Assembly: GCF_022678625.1 (NCBI RefSeq)
Contig: NZ_JALBYQ010000003.1
Location: 124,001 to 188,000, forward strand
Length of the DNA: 64,000 nucleotides
Reading direction: 5' to 3'
Source of the DNA: Aliiroseovarius subalbicans
Lineage (GTDB): Bacteria > Pseudomonadota > Alphaproteobacteria > Rhodobacterales > Rhodobacteraceae
The position numbers were made by a program, and so were the translations under genes. Numbering within the stretch: position 1 is the first letter of the stretch; the number at the start of each line of letters is the position of its first letter. Under the pieces are notes generated by a model. It had not been told where the DNA came from, made no database searches, and worked only from the letters and a program-made list of their open reading frames with translations. Shown one piece after another: positions 25,781 to 34,501 of the stretch.

Positions 25781-25809
25781 GGGCCGCGCCACCCCGGTGC
25801 GGCCCTTTT
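25781..25809 (+). terminator. Rho-independent terminator after the pyrimidine operon
   Basis: GGGCCGC (25781-25787) pairs with GCGGCCC (25799-25805), extended inward by three more pairs, and is followed by TTTT. It ends the operon 28 bases after the binding-protein stop. Confidence 0.85.
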
Positions 25810-25860
25810 GTTCCGTCGACTTACCGAGATGCGTTGTGGACCTGTTAAACCTTTAGCAAA

Positions 25861-26127
25861 ATGCGTGCAGCGGGACCGGAAGAACAGGTTTTGAGATCCG
25901 AAAACCAGCTGCAGGAGGCAGCCAGAAGGGTGACCGGCGCAAAGCGTCTGGCGCCGTTGGTTAATGTCTTTCTAACCGTTGTGATCGTAGCAGTGTCTTC
26001 CGACCGCCAACGCACCTTTCTTGAGCTTCAGCACGAACGCGAGAAAGTCCGCGCCAAGATCAGCGCCTTGCGCGTCCGGCTTGAGGCCAGCCTGGACGCG
26101 CATTTCAAGGCGGTTCGCGGTGTGGCG
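25861..26127 (+). pseudogene. Remnant of a membrane sensor protein N-terminus (CHASE-like)
   Basis: An ORF opening at 25861 encodes a single TM segment (about 32-46, LVNVFLTVVIVAV) followed by a charged helix and LEASLDAHFKAVRGV, which resembles the start of CHASE-type extracytoplasmic sensor domains (R-x-RLEA-x10-RG). The frame then degenerates and stops at 26184 with no kinase or cyclase domain. No ribosome site. Best read as a truncated sensor gene. From about 26128 to 26383 I see no coherent coding region on either strand. Confidence 0.4.
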
Positions 26128-26383
26128 CCACCGTGTCGACAAAGTCCGACATGTCGCATGAGCGTTTCATCTACCCCCGGCTGATCGAACTTGTGCTCGA
26201 TCCGACGCGCATCACGCTCGGACAGCTCGAAAGCCCACTCTTGGATGAACGCGACCAGTCGCCAAGCCAAGGTATTCAGGTAGCCAAATTGATGGAGGTC
26301 GACTTTTTGTCGCGGCACCTGCAACAGCGCAAGCCAACGGCCTGAACACCCGATCGATATCCTGCGTCCGCCTCTTATCTGCT

Positions 26384-27481
26384 TTATGTTGGCGGCGGCG
26401 TGGCGATCATGCCGCCATAGGTGATCAGATTGGCGGCCTCCTCCGAGACCGGCGGCACCGCGATCGGGCAAACCGAACCCGGAATCACCGCGACATCAAA
26501 GAGCTCACCCACGCCGCCATCGACGCGAAGCCAATCGGTGCAGCTTCCCTTGGACAGATCAATCACCTGCACGCCGCACCAGGCGTCACTGTCCGCATCC
26601 CGCAGCCGTTGATCCAGCGCCAGCCCCTCAAAGCGCTGATAGCGCGGGCGCGACAGGCCGACGAAGGCCAGGTTGCCGGCAAAGCTCAGACCGCGCAGGA
26701 AGCCCGGGCAAAACACTTTCGGCTTGAACCGCCCCATGCCACCGGGCGTGTCGAAGGCGACGAACCCAAGCTCTCCGGTCCCCGAGTTCAGCAGCCACAG
26801 CTGGCCGTCATGCATCCGCGGGCTGTGCGGCATCGACAAGCCTTCGCAGACGACTTTGCCGGTTTCGACATCCACGACGATGCCCCCATCCGCGCGACGA
26901 TCTCGCCAGCCGTCGATTGTATCCGAACGCGACACGGCGGTGACATAGCGCGGCCTGCCGTTCTCCATTGCCAACCCGTTCAGGTGGCAGCGGTCCTCAT
27001 CCACAAGGGCCGAGATGAACGGCGGGCGCCAGATCTCCTCAAAGGAATGCCTGGCCGACGGCACCGCCAGGCAGTTGAACCGCGTGTTCACGAACACCGC
27101 CCGGCCCTGATCATCAATGCCAATATCATGGGCGTCCAGCGCGCCAGTGACATGAGTCACGCGCGGCACGAAACAGGTGTCGAACGCGCCGTTCACCATT
27201 TGACCGGGGTCCAGGATGTTCTGAAATCTGAGGATCTGGTAGCCCGCCGTCATCGTCAGCCCGCCGTCATCGTCCAGACACAACCCCATCGGCTTCGGCA
27301 TGGCCGCTTGATGAATGTTCACCCCGTCCTGCGCATTGCGCCCGACCAGATATAGAAAGCCTGACTGGTAAGACGTCACTGCCAACGACGCATTCAGCCC
27401 CGCCAACCGACCGGCCAGATTGGCGGACACGGAAAAGGTGGTCTCTTCCCCCGGAGGTTCTTCGCGACCGCATTGCGCCAT
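26384..27481 (-). CDS. TIGR03032-family protein (unknown function)
   Basis: A 365-residue protein from the ATG at 27481; the open frame extends to 27574 but that part has no family-like sequence. It matches the TIGR03032 family by its internal motifs (NTRFNCLA, HLNGLAMENGRPRYVTA, SPRMHDGQLWLLNSGTGEL, GFLRGLSF), a probable six- or seven-bladed beta-propeller with no signal peptide. The function is unknown; relatives often lie near 2-oxoglutarate oxygenases or cell-surface polysaccharide genes. Single gene, lying just outside the genomic island and facing away from it. Confidence 0.8.
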   Translation of the reverse strand: MAQCGREEPPGEETTFSVSANLAGRLAGLNASLAVTSYQSGFLYLVGRNAQDGVNIHQAAMPKPMGLCLDDDGGLTMTAGYQILRFQNILDPGQMVNGAFDTCFVPRVTHVTGALDAHDIGIDDQGRAVFVNTRFNCLAVPSARHSFEEIWRPPFISALVDEDRCHLNGLAMENGRPRYVTAVSRSDTIDGWRDRRADGGIVVDVETGKVVCEGLSMPHSPRMHDGQLWLLNSGTGELGFVAFDTPGGMGRFKPKVFCPGFLRGLSFAGNLAFVGLSRPRYQRFEGLALDQRLRDADSDAWCGVQVIDLSKGSCTDWLRVDGGVGELFDVAVIPGSVCPIAVPPVSEEAANLITYGGMIATPPPT

Positions 27482-27613
27482 GACGTGTGTTTTCCCAAGC
27501 CGACTCGCCCAATGGCAGTTTCGCGGATTTGTGCGCCCGGAACCACTGAAATCAAGCCTGAATGCGCCACGCAAACGGGGCCCGGTATGGCGAAAGCGTT
27601 TTCTGTGTCGGGA

Positions 27614-27632
27614 GAATGGTGCCCAAGAGAGG
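27614..27632. repeat. Distal attachment-site copy (attR-like) of the tRNA-Leu island
   Basis: GAATGGTGCCCAAGAGAGG matches 18 of 19 bases of 34258-34276, the region holding the 3' end of the tRNA-Leu(CAG) gene, in the same orientation. The only difference is G to A at the eleventh-twelfth position. It sits where normal genes (TIGR03032) give way to AT-richer, partly degenerate DNA. From 27633 to 27899 no convincing gene is seen. Confidence 0.7.
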
Positions 27633-27899
27633 CATCCAAACTGTATTTTAGTAATTGAATATCAATAACTTACATGAGGCTGATTCCTGAATGCGGTCCC
27701 AAAAGTGGTTCCGATAATACTGAATCCCAGAGTTCGGTTCGCATGGCAGACGTTCGCGCTGACTGGTACAAACGTCTGCAATGCGGGGCAAAGCACCATT
27801 TGGTTGAAGCTGGACCAGTGTCTGCTTTTTGAAAGGGTTGACCTGATCGACCTGTTTGAAGACTTTTCTGTCCCTTATCCGCTGATGGGGACGAGCAGC

Positions 27900-28589
27900 C
27901 TAGTGACTGGCAACCAACGGCCGAGGTTGGCGCACTGTTTTCCAGAGCCAAAACAGCATAAGGAGCATGATTGTCAGTTCAGGCAGTGACAAAACGCCCG
28001 AATTTTGCACCGCGTCTGGAAACACAGAAGCCCCCGGTCCGGTAAATGCTGATCCAGCCGCGATGAAAAAACCGATACACATCCGCAAAAGATGCTGGGC
28101 GATCCGATGTCTGTTTGAAATCTGTGTTCCAAAAACCATGCGCATATCGCCGACAAAGGCGACGGCAGCCATACCGAACAAGAAAAAGTAATCCTCAGCC
28201 GCGAAGCCGTACAAGCGCGCGTCTGGCATTGTCGTGGCGTACCAGCCTGCACTGAAAAGAGCGACCGCGTTGAGGGCATTCAACCCTGCGATAGCGATGA
28301 ACCATCTTCTTGCGCCTCGCGCACGAATGCGCACAGCCAATACACCGCTTGAGACCAGGGTTGCTCCAAGGATACCCGCATGAAATGTGATCCAGAACGT
28401 TTCGTATTTTAACGCTCCAAGGATGGCGCCCAGCACGGATGCCACCCCCATGCTGATGACAAACACACGGCCAGCGCTCACATGCACCTTGCGCCCTTTG
28501 CGCGATCCGAGGGCGATGGTGCCCACAATGACGGCCAATGTGCCGAGCGTAACATGTGCAAACAATGTGATGATATCTGGGGTGGGCAT
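27900..28589 (-). CDS. DUF2306-family integral membrane protein
   Basis: A 229-residue protein from the ATG at 28589 (the frame runs further up to 28787 through non-coding-looking sequence). About six or seven TM segments. The N-terminal HVTLGTLAVIVGTIALGSRKGRKVHVSAGR segment (quoted in part: GSRKGRKVHVSAGRVFV) matches DUF2306 proteins. No known function. Divergent from the AraC-type gene at 28735, which is a candidate regulator. Confidence 0.7.
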   Translation of the reverse strand: MPTPDIITLFAHVTLGTLAVIVGTIALGSRKGRKVHVSAGRVFVISMGVASVLGAILGALKYETFWITFHAGILGATLVSSGVLAVRIRARGARRWFIAIAGLNALNAVALFSAGWYATTMPDARLYGFAAEDYFFLFGMAAVAFVGDMRMVFGTQISNRHRIAQHLLRMCIGFFIAAGSAFTGPGASVFPDAVQNSGVLSLPELTIMLLMLFWLWKTVRQPRPLVASH

Positions 28590-28734
28590 AACGTATTCTT
28601 TCCGCTGTGATGGTTTCGCCCGGTTATGCGCATCCTTGCCATCCCTGTCGTCCGCGCATGACGGCGAGGACATTTTATTTCTGCCCTTTCGAACCTGCGG
28701 TTGCGTTGATGAGGTCGGTGAAACCAGCGTATCA

Positions 28735-29874
28735 ATGAGTATGGAAAACGCTGCCGTTCTGACCCTCGCCGGACTTTGTCTTGGCATTGCCCTGACCGGG
28801 CTCCTTGCCGTTGTGTTGCGGAAAGGAAGCCTGCGCGAACGGCTCAGCCTCGGGGTGGTCTACGTCGCATTTATTGGAATGATCGCACTACCAATCGTCA
28901 GAACTTTCACTGGAGCCGCTTTGATCAACTACATGCCGTTGTTGCTGGTCATGCTGCTGGCGCTGCCGCCGGCCTTTTTTCACTACATCGCGGCCAAAAC
29001 AGCAACGGCATCACACTCGCAAATCCCATGGCGTGATCTGGCATTGCCATTGACGGGCGGCGTGGTCTGCATCGGGTTTTGGATCCTCCCGGCGCAAGCC
29101 AAAAGAACAATGCTTATATCAGGCGAATTGCCTCCGGGGTTTTGGCCAGGTGTTCTCGCCCTGTCGACATTTGTGCTGATCCTGATCTGGTTGATCGCGT
29201 CCTTCGCCTACCTTGTCGCGATACTGCGCCGCCTCACGACCTACCGTGCCCATATCCGGCAACTCTACTCGGACGTCGAAGAACGGGATCTACGCTGGGT
29301 CGATGTGGTGATGGTCCTGCTGATCCTGATCTGGGCCGCAGGGGCTTTTTCCCTCGCCGATGAAAACTTTGCGGACGGCACTTTGTTCGTCGAAGAGCTG
29401 CTTCTTGCGCTGATCGCCGGCGGCTTGTTGGTATTGAACGTTTTTGCCCCGATCACACCACCAGACGTCAACACTGCGGTTGAAGAAGACGAGCAAGATC
29501 TCAAATATGCCCGCTCTGCGTTGACGTCTGCCCACGCGCAAAAGTTGGCCGTCCGTCTCGAGGCGGCGATGCAAAAAGATACGCTTTACCTCGACCCCAA
29601 CCTGTCGTTGCAAAAGCTGTCGCAGCAAGTGGGCGCGCTGCCAAACCAAGTGTCACAAACACTAAATCAAGAGATCGGCGCAACCTTCTTCGACTATGTT
29701 GCACGCTGGCGGATAGAGGCTTCAAAGCCTCTGATCACGGCAGGCGATGCATCGGTGCTTACTGTTGCCCTAGAGGTTGGCTTCAACTCCCGCTCAACAT
29801 TCTACAAGGCCTTCAAACGTGAAACGGGCATGACCCCGAAAGGTTTTCGCGCCTCGCAACTTAACACAGGTTAG
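28735..29874 (+). CDS. Membrane-anchored AraC-family transcriptional regulator
   Basis: A 379-residue protein from the ATG at 28735 (an upstream open frame covers the divergent gene and is rejected). Residues 1 to about 245 hold seven or so TM segments; after a linker, residues about 285-375 form an AraC double HTH (NLSLQKLSQQVGALPNQVSQ, quoted in part, then ALEVGFNSRSTFYKAFKRETGMTP). This is the layout of a one-component membrane sensor-regulator. It faces the DUF2306 gene across 145 bp. Within the island. The 359 bp that follow (29875-30233) contain no convincing gene. Confidence 0.82.
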   Translation: MSMENAAVLTLAGLCLGIALTGLLAVVLRKGSLRERLSLGVVYVAFIGMIALPIVRTFTGAALINYMPLLLVMLLALPPAFFHYIAAKTATASHSQIPWRDLALPLTGGVVCIGFWILPAQAKRTMLISGELPPGFWPGVLALSTFVLILIWLIASFAYLVAILRRLTTYRAHIRQLYSDVEERDLRWVDVVMVLLILIWAAGAFSLADENFADGTLFVEELLLALIAGGLLVLNVFAPITPPDVNTAVEEDEQDLKYARSALTSAHAQKLAVRLEAAMQKDTLYLDPNLSLQKLSQQVGALPNQVSQTLNQEIGATFFDYVARWRIEASKPLITAGDASVLTVALEVGFNSRSTFYKAFKRETGMTPKGFRASQLNTG

Positions 29875-30233
29875 AAGCTGACAGTCAGGCAAGTTGCAGC
29901 ATTGATCAAAATGGGCTCGGAGCCGCCGTTCGCTGCAACTTGCCCCGATGGCCATTAAGCGGGACAAACGGACTCGTGCGAGCGCGGCTAGTGCTCGTGA
30001 AGAAATTCCTCGCCATTGCAGCGCGCTTCTCTCTGCGATGCAGCCCATTTCGTCGAAGCGGTCGTTGAGCCCAGCAAAGCGGCGCCAAATCCATACCGAC
30101 CATTCGCTGCGAGCCGCCTGAACTGGAAGGGAGCGGGACTTGTCTGCCGTTTGCACGACCGGATACCTGCATTGCAAAGTCTTGCCGACAAATTCGCGTT
30201 TTCGAACTGGATATTCTTTTCAACACACGGAAA

Positions 30234-31130
30234 TCAAACGGGGCAGGCCTGCCCGATAAGCCAATCCCTCATGATCGCAACAATCGTTGGATTTCTTGGT
30301 TCGCGCGGAGCGACCACATAATACCCCTCGTCTGTCTCCATTGAGTATTCAACTGGTTGGCATAAGCGGTTGGCCCGAAGATCAGCCGCCACGAATTCAC
30401 GGTTGGCCAAGGCAACACCCTGGCTTGCCAATGCGGCATCAATGGCCATGGACGTTAGGCTGAACGCCATGGTCTTCATGTTAGATACTGGCTGTTCCCC
30501 AAGAGCAGATTCAAGGAACAGGGGCCATTGGCCATGGGAATCCTCAAGCAGTACGTGGTTGAGCAGATCTTGTGGCGACTGGATCGGGTTCTGTCCGGTG
30601 GCAAGATCCGGGTGGCAGACAGCGATCAGTTTGGCAGTGAACAACGGTTCAGCCACAAGACCAGGGCCAAAAGGCGGCTTTCCCTGCCGGATAGCAATGT
30701 CGACCCCGTCGCTCTGGAAGTTGGCAAGGCTGTTCGACGCGTCCAGGCGCACGCTGATCTCGGGATGATCCTTGGCTAATGCGCCCAGTTTTGGCACCAG
30801 CCATCTTGTCGCAAAAGAAGGGGTGGAACTAATCGTCATGACGGCGTTTTGAGGTTTCAGATTGCTCGTCGCTTCACCGATCATATCAAATGCGCGACGA
30901 ATGGGCGGCAGGTATTTGCGGCCCTCATCCGTTAAGGCAAGCCCTCTGGCATGCCTGTTGAACAACTTGATTTTCAACAAGTCTTCGAGCCCGCGCACCT
31001 GTTGGGCAACGGCGCCTTGCGTGACGCCAAGCTCTTTGGCGGCAAGCCTGAAGTTCAGATGTCGCCCAGAGGCTTCAAACGCCTTCAAAGAATTCAATGG
31101 CGGGAGCTTACGCAATCTGGGCCCAATCAA
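30234..31130 (-). CDS. LysR-family transcriptional regulator (GcvA-like)
   Basis: A 298-residue LTTR: N-terminal HTH (about 10-70; RLAAKELGVTQGAVAQQVRGLE) and a LysR substrate-binding domain typical of the GcvA/AmpR branch (RKLPPLNSLKAFEASGRH). No ATG is available; TTG at 31130 is the apparent start, with another TTG five codons in as an alternative. Divergent from the SDR gene across 108 bp, so it probably controls the SDR and the oxidoreductase that follow. Confidence 0.85.
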   Translation of the reverse strand: MIGPRLRKLPPLNSLKAFEASGRHLNFRLAAKELGVTQGAVAQQVRGLEDLLKIKLFNRHARGLALTDEGRKYLPPIRRAFDMIGEATSNLKPQNAVMTISSTPSFATRWLVPKLGALAKDHPEISVRLDASNSLANFQSDGVDIAIRQGKPPFGPGLVAEPLFTAKLIAVCHPDLATGQNPIQSPQDLLNHVLLEDSHGQWPLFLESALGEQPVSNMKTMAFSLTSMAIDAALASQGVALANREFVAADLRANRLCQPVEYSMETDEGYYVVAPREPRNPTIVAIMRDWLIGQACPV

Positions 31131-31238
31131 GTCAGTAGAATTTCTATAGAGTTATGGCAGAATTACTGGTTAGTCAAACAGCCGAAAGAACGCCAGGTTG
31201 GAGCCAGATCGACAACATGGGCTTTACGGAGACGGAAA

Positions 31239-31946
31239 ATGGCTGACAAGAAAGTGGCAATCATCATGGGTGGCGGCAGTGGCATGGGCGCGGATAGTGC
31301 GCGTCGGCTTGCGGCTGATGGCTTCAATGTCGCCATCCTGTCTTCTTCCGGTAAAGGCGAGGCACTGGCCAGGGAACTGGGCGGGATCGGCGTAACCGGC
31401 ACCAACAAATCCAGCGAAGATATGCAGAAACTTGTCGACGCTGTGATGGAGAAATGGAGCCGCGTTGATGTGCTGGTCAATTCCGCAGGTCATGGGCCTC
31501 GTGCACCGGTTCTAGAAATCAGCGATGAGGATTGGCACGAAGGCATGGAGGTCTATTTCCTGAATTCCGTACGTGCCACGCGGATTGTTGCTCCGATCAT
31601 GATTGCGCAGAAATCCGGCACGATCATCAACATCTCGACCTTTGCCGCCTTTGAACCCGACGCGGTTTTCCCGACCTCGGGCGTGATGCGCGCCGGTCTG
31701 GCAGCATACTCTAAACTGTTTGCTGACAAGTATGCGGCTGACAATGTTCGTATGAACAACGTTCTGCCGGGCTTTATCGACAGCCTGCCGGAAAACCCGG
31801 ATTTCATGGCAAAGATCCCCATGGAGCGCTACGGCAAATCCTATGATGAAATCGCCGCGACCGTGGCGTTCCTCGCCTCCGAAGGCGGCGCCTACATCAC
31901 CGGCCAGAACATCCGCGTCGACGGCGGCATCACCCGCTCGGTCTGA
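31239..31946 (+). CDS. SDR-family protein lacking the catalytic Tyr-x3-Lys
   Basis: A 235-residue short-chain dehydrogenase/reductase fold: GGGSGMGADSARRLA cofactor motif near residue 10, NSAGHGPRAP near 86, INISTFAAF with the usual Ser near 131, and the C-terminal AYITGQNIRVDGG. At the place of the Y-x-x-x-K motif it reads FPTSGVMRAGLAAYSK, with no Tyr or Lys at the right spacing. It may therefore be non-catalytic or use a different chemistry, as in some RAG-type divergent SDRs. Start chosen at ATG 31239 (GGA upstream). Probably the target of the divergent LysR protein. Confidence 0.85.
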   Translation: MADKKVAIIMGGGSGMGADSARRLAADGFNVAILSSSGKGEALARELGGIGVTGTNKSSEDMQKLVDAVMEKWSRVDVLVNSAGHGPRAPVLEISDEDWHEGMEVYFLNSVRATRIVAPIMIAQKSGTIINISTFAAFEPDAVFPTSGVMRAGLAAYSKLFADKYAADNVRMNNVLPGFIDSLPENPDFMAKIPMERYGKSYDEIAATVAFLASEGGAYITGQNIRVDGGITRSV

Positions 31947-31975
31947 TCCGGTCCCCAACCACGAAAGACAAAATC

Positions 31976-32690
31976 ATGAAACCGACTTCGAAGGACTCCT
32001 CGTGGGAGATGGACCTCCCTGTGTTTTCCGCCACGCCGAAACACGAAGCCTATGACGTTGTTATAATCGGCGGGGCCACCATGGGGGCCTGCACCGCCTG
32101 GTTTCTGGCCTCCAACCCGGATTTCAAGGGAAAGGTGCTGGTGGTTGAGCCTGATCCGACCTTCTCCAAGGCGCAGACCGGGGCCTCGAACAACTGTATG
32201 CGTCAGCAGTTTGCCAACCCGATCAACGTGAAAATCGGCCAATATGCGGCGGAGTTCGTGCGCAATTTCCGTGAAAACCTTGGTGGCGACCCCAATGTGC
32301 CAGAGTTGAGCATTCGCAACTTTGGCTATCTCTATCTGTCCGATAACGCCGACCTAACCAAGGTTCTGCAGAGAGATCAAAGTGTACAGGAAGAATGTGG
32401 CGCAGGTACTCGGATGGTCGCACCGCAAGAAATTGCCGATGCCTACCCGTTCTAAAAGCTGGACGACATCGAAGCGGGCAGCCTGAACACAATTGACGAG
32501 GGGTATTACAATGCCCCGCTGATGGTTGAATGGCTGATCAAGAAGTCGGTCGAGGCGGGCGTTGACTATGTCCAGAATTCGGTCACCGCAATCAGCCGCG
32601 AGGGCGACAAGGTCACCGGCGTAACCCTTGCCACCGGCGAGGTTATCCATGCAGGCGCCATCGTCAATGCGTCCGGCAGTCGAAAACGTG
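31976..32690 (+). pseudogene. FAD-dependent oxidoreductase (DAO family), nonsense-mutated and truncated
   Basis: The N-terminus (YDVVIIGGATMGACTAWFLAS, quoted in part: IIGGATMGACTAWFL) is a GMC/DAO-type FAD-binding fold. The frame stops at TAA 32453 in YPF-stop-KLDDI, where relatives have a Tyr codon, and then continues in the same frame with recognisable protein (EAGSLNTIDEGYYNAP, later GAIVNASG) to about 32690. After that homology is lost about 220 bp before the integrase gene; the rest of the protein (some 250 residues) is absent. So one point nonsense change plus a 3' deletion. Likely partner of the SDR upstream before decay. Confidence 0.8.
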
Positions 32691-32913
32691 AACATCTAGA
32701 GGCCCTATCGACTTCCAAGGCCTTGTCGCTAGGCACTCAAGACAACCAGCAGTTCGATCGTCTCCAAAAGAAGCTTGAGAAAACATTGCACCAGCCACAG
32801 TGCTCGGCATTTGGCGTAGAAGGGAAAAAACCGTTCCGGAGCCAATTTGGGACCCGAAACTAGTTGAATACTTTTATTCGCTGTTGCTCAGGAAAGAACG
32901 CAGTTCGGTTCCT

Positions 32914-34097
32914 TCAAAGTGATCTGAATTCATCACATAGGTCCGCCCAGATCTGCCCTAGTTCTACGCGCTGATTCCAGTAGGTCGTGCGGTTGTAAGT
33001 CCGCCTGATCACGTTTGTGTCTTGATGTGCTAATATGGCTTCAATGACATCAGGGTTATACCCACGAGAATTTAGAACTGTGCTGGCGGTTACTCGGAAG
33101 CCATGCGCGGTGACCTCATCACCGGAGAAACCGAGCCGTCTCAAATCGGTATTGAAGGCGTTTTCGGAAACCAGTTTCCGGTTCGAAATCAAGGACGGGA
33201 ACAGCAACTCGACGCCTTTGATTTCGGACCAGTTCTCCATGACGATTTCAAAGGCCTGGTCAGAAAGTGGTACCTTGTGTTCACGCCGCATCTTCATGCG
33301 TGTGGCTGGGATCGTCCATGTTCGGGCATCAAGATCGAATTCCTGCATTCTCGCGCCTCGGGTTTCGCCAGGGCGTGTGCAGGTCAAAATCTGGAACTTC
33401 ATGGCCGCCGGAATAACCGGCCAGCCTGGATAGTCATCAAGACGACGCAGTAACTGCCCGAATTCCTTCTCGTCAGTGATGGCTGCGCGACCTTTCACTT
33501 TGGGCGGCAGCAACGCATCCTTCAAAGCCGCTGAAGGATCAGCAGGCGCGCGCATTGTGACCATAGCGAGACGGAAGATTGCCGAGATGGTTGCACGCAG
33601 TTTCTTCGCTGTTTCGCGCCGGCCGCTGCGTTCGATCGGTTTCAGGAGATGCAGGAGCTCGGCAGCGGTGATTTGGTCGATTGGACGGTTGTGCAGTGGT
33701 TTCGCTAGGTCTTCGATATGCCACCGCTTCTTGCGTAGGGTTGCCGGGGCCAGTTCCCGATCTACCAAGCTTTCGTAGTATTCATCGGCCACCTCCTTGA
33801 ACGTCATGCGCGCCTTCGCATGGGCGTCAATTCGGTCGAGCTTCTTCTGGATGGAAGGGTCTGTATCTTCGGCCAAAAGCCTTTTGGCTTCATCACGTTT
33901 GCGGCGAGCATCTGCCAACGACATCACAGGATACGGCCCGATGGTGAGAGTTTTCTCTTTTCCCATGAATTGGTAGCGAAACTGCCAGGATTTCGTACCG
34001 GTCGGTCAAACCAACAAATACAGGCCCCAACCATCATGGACGCGAAAGGGTTTATCCTTTTGTTTAACTTACGTATCTGAAGGTCCGACAGGGGCAT
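32914..34097 (-). pseudogene. P4-type tyrosine integrase, broken N-terminus
   Basis: The intact part (33966 to 32914, 350 codons) begins MGKEKTLTIGPYPVMSLADAR and includes the catalytic region (RPGETRGARMQEFD, HGFRVTASTVLN, then HQDTNVIRRTYNR with the nucleophilic Tyr). The true start is the ATG at 34097 (MPLSDLQIRKL, the DUF4102 arm-binding domain). Between them the reading frame shifts once in an A-rich run near 34068-34078 and meets an in-frame TGA near 34010 (GLYLLV-stop-PTGTKSW). An N-terminally truncated product from 33966 could still be made but would lack the arm-binding domain. Confidence 0.82.
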
Positions 34098-34257
34098 ATT
34101 GGACACAGGATTCCCGAATTGCTCGTTTTGCGAGGCCGTGCCCAGATCTGTACCCAGGAATGGGTGCGATTTGCTGGGTACAGGGGGTCAGCTGTGAGCA
34201 GCAGAATACCGCAAATACCCTTGTTTTTCAAGGTTTTTGAGCATCTATGTTTGGGAT

Positions 34258-34276
34258 GAATGGTGCCCAGGAGAGG
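34258..34276. repeat. Proximal attachment site (attL-like) at the 3' end of tRNA-Leu
   Basis: GAATGGTGCCCAGGAGAGG covers the CCA end, the acceptor stem and part of the T arm of tRNA-Leu(CAG) (read on the minus strand). The integrase gene begins 161 bp away. Matches 27614-27632 at 18 of 19 positions. Confidence 0.7.
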
Positions 34277-34347
34277 ACTCGAACCTCCACATCGTTGCCA
34301 ATACTAGCACCTGAAGCTAGCGCGTCTACCAATTCCGCCACCTGGGC
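34261..34347 (-). tRNA. tRNA-Leu (anticodon CAG)
   Basis: Reverse complement folds into an 87-nt class II tRNA: 7-bp acceptor stem (GCCCAGG / CCTGGGC), D arm TGGCGGAATTGGTAGACGC, anticodon stem CTAGC/GCTAG with loop TTCAGGT (anticodon CAG), a long variable arm, T arm GGTTCGAGTCC, discriminator A and an encoded CCA. Its 3' end faces the integrase and is duplicated at 27614. Confidence 0.95.
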
Positions 34348-34501
34348 AGGTGTCGTCGTGAAGCCGCGATGTAAAGACAGTCGCGAGGGGTGTCAACGGG
34401 ATTCGTGCTGGTTCTTCCATAGAAAATTGCATCTGCTTTGCGACTTGTTCAAAACGCCTGAAAAAGATAAGCAAGGCCCAACGAATTCAAGGAGACCGCC
34501 C

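Larger units (their letters stand above)
27614..34276. mobile_element. Decayed integrative genomic island in tRNA-Leu(CAG)
   Basis: About 6.7 kb bounded by a 19-bp direct repeat of the tRNA 3' end, with a P4-type tyrosine integrase next to the tRNA, transcribed away from it: the classical tRNA-att-int order. Cargo is a DUF2306 membrane protein, membrane AraC regulator, LysR regulator, an atypical SDR and a truncated FAD oxidoreductase. The integrase and the oxidoreductase are both broken, so the island is probably fixed and eroding. Base composition is visibly less GC-rich than in flanking genes. Confidence 0.7.

Noticed and set aside
27670-27989. Two short overlapping ORFs (about 93 codons) on opposite strands next to the distal att site
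   Set aside because: No ribosome site or family motif, and they lie in degenerate island-edge DNA.
34247-34501. N-terminal extension of the NDUFA9-like protein
   Set aside because: It would translate through the tRNA-Leu gene; the ATG at 34502 has AAGGAG and begins the Rossmann motif.
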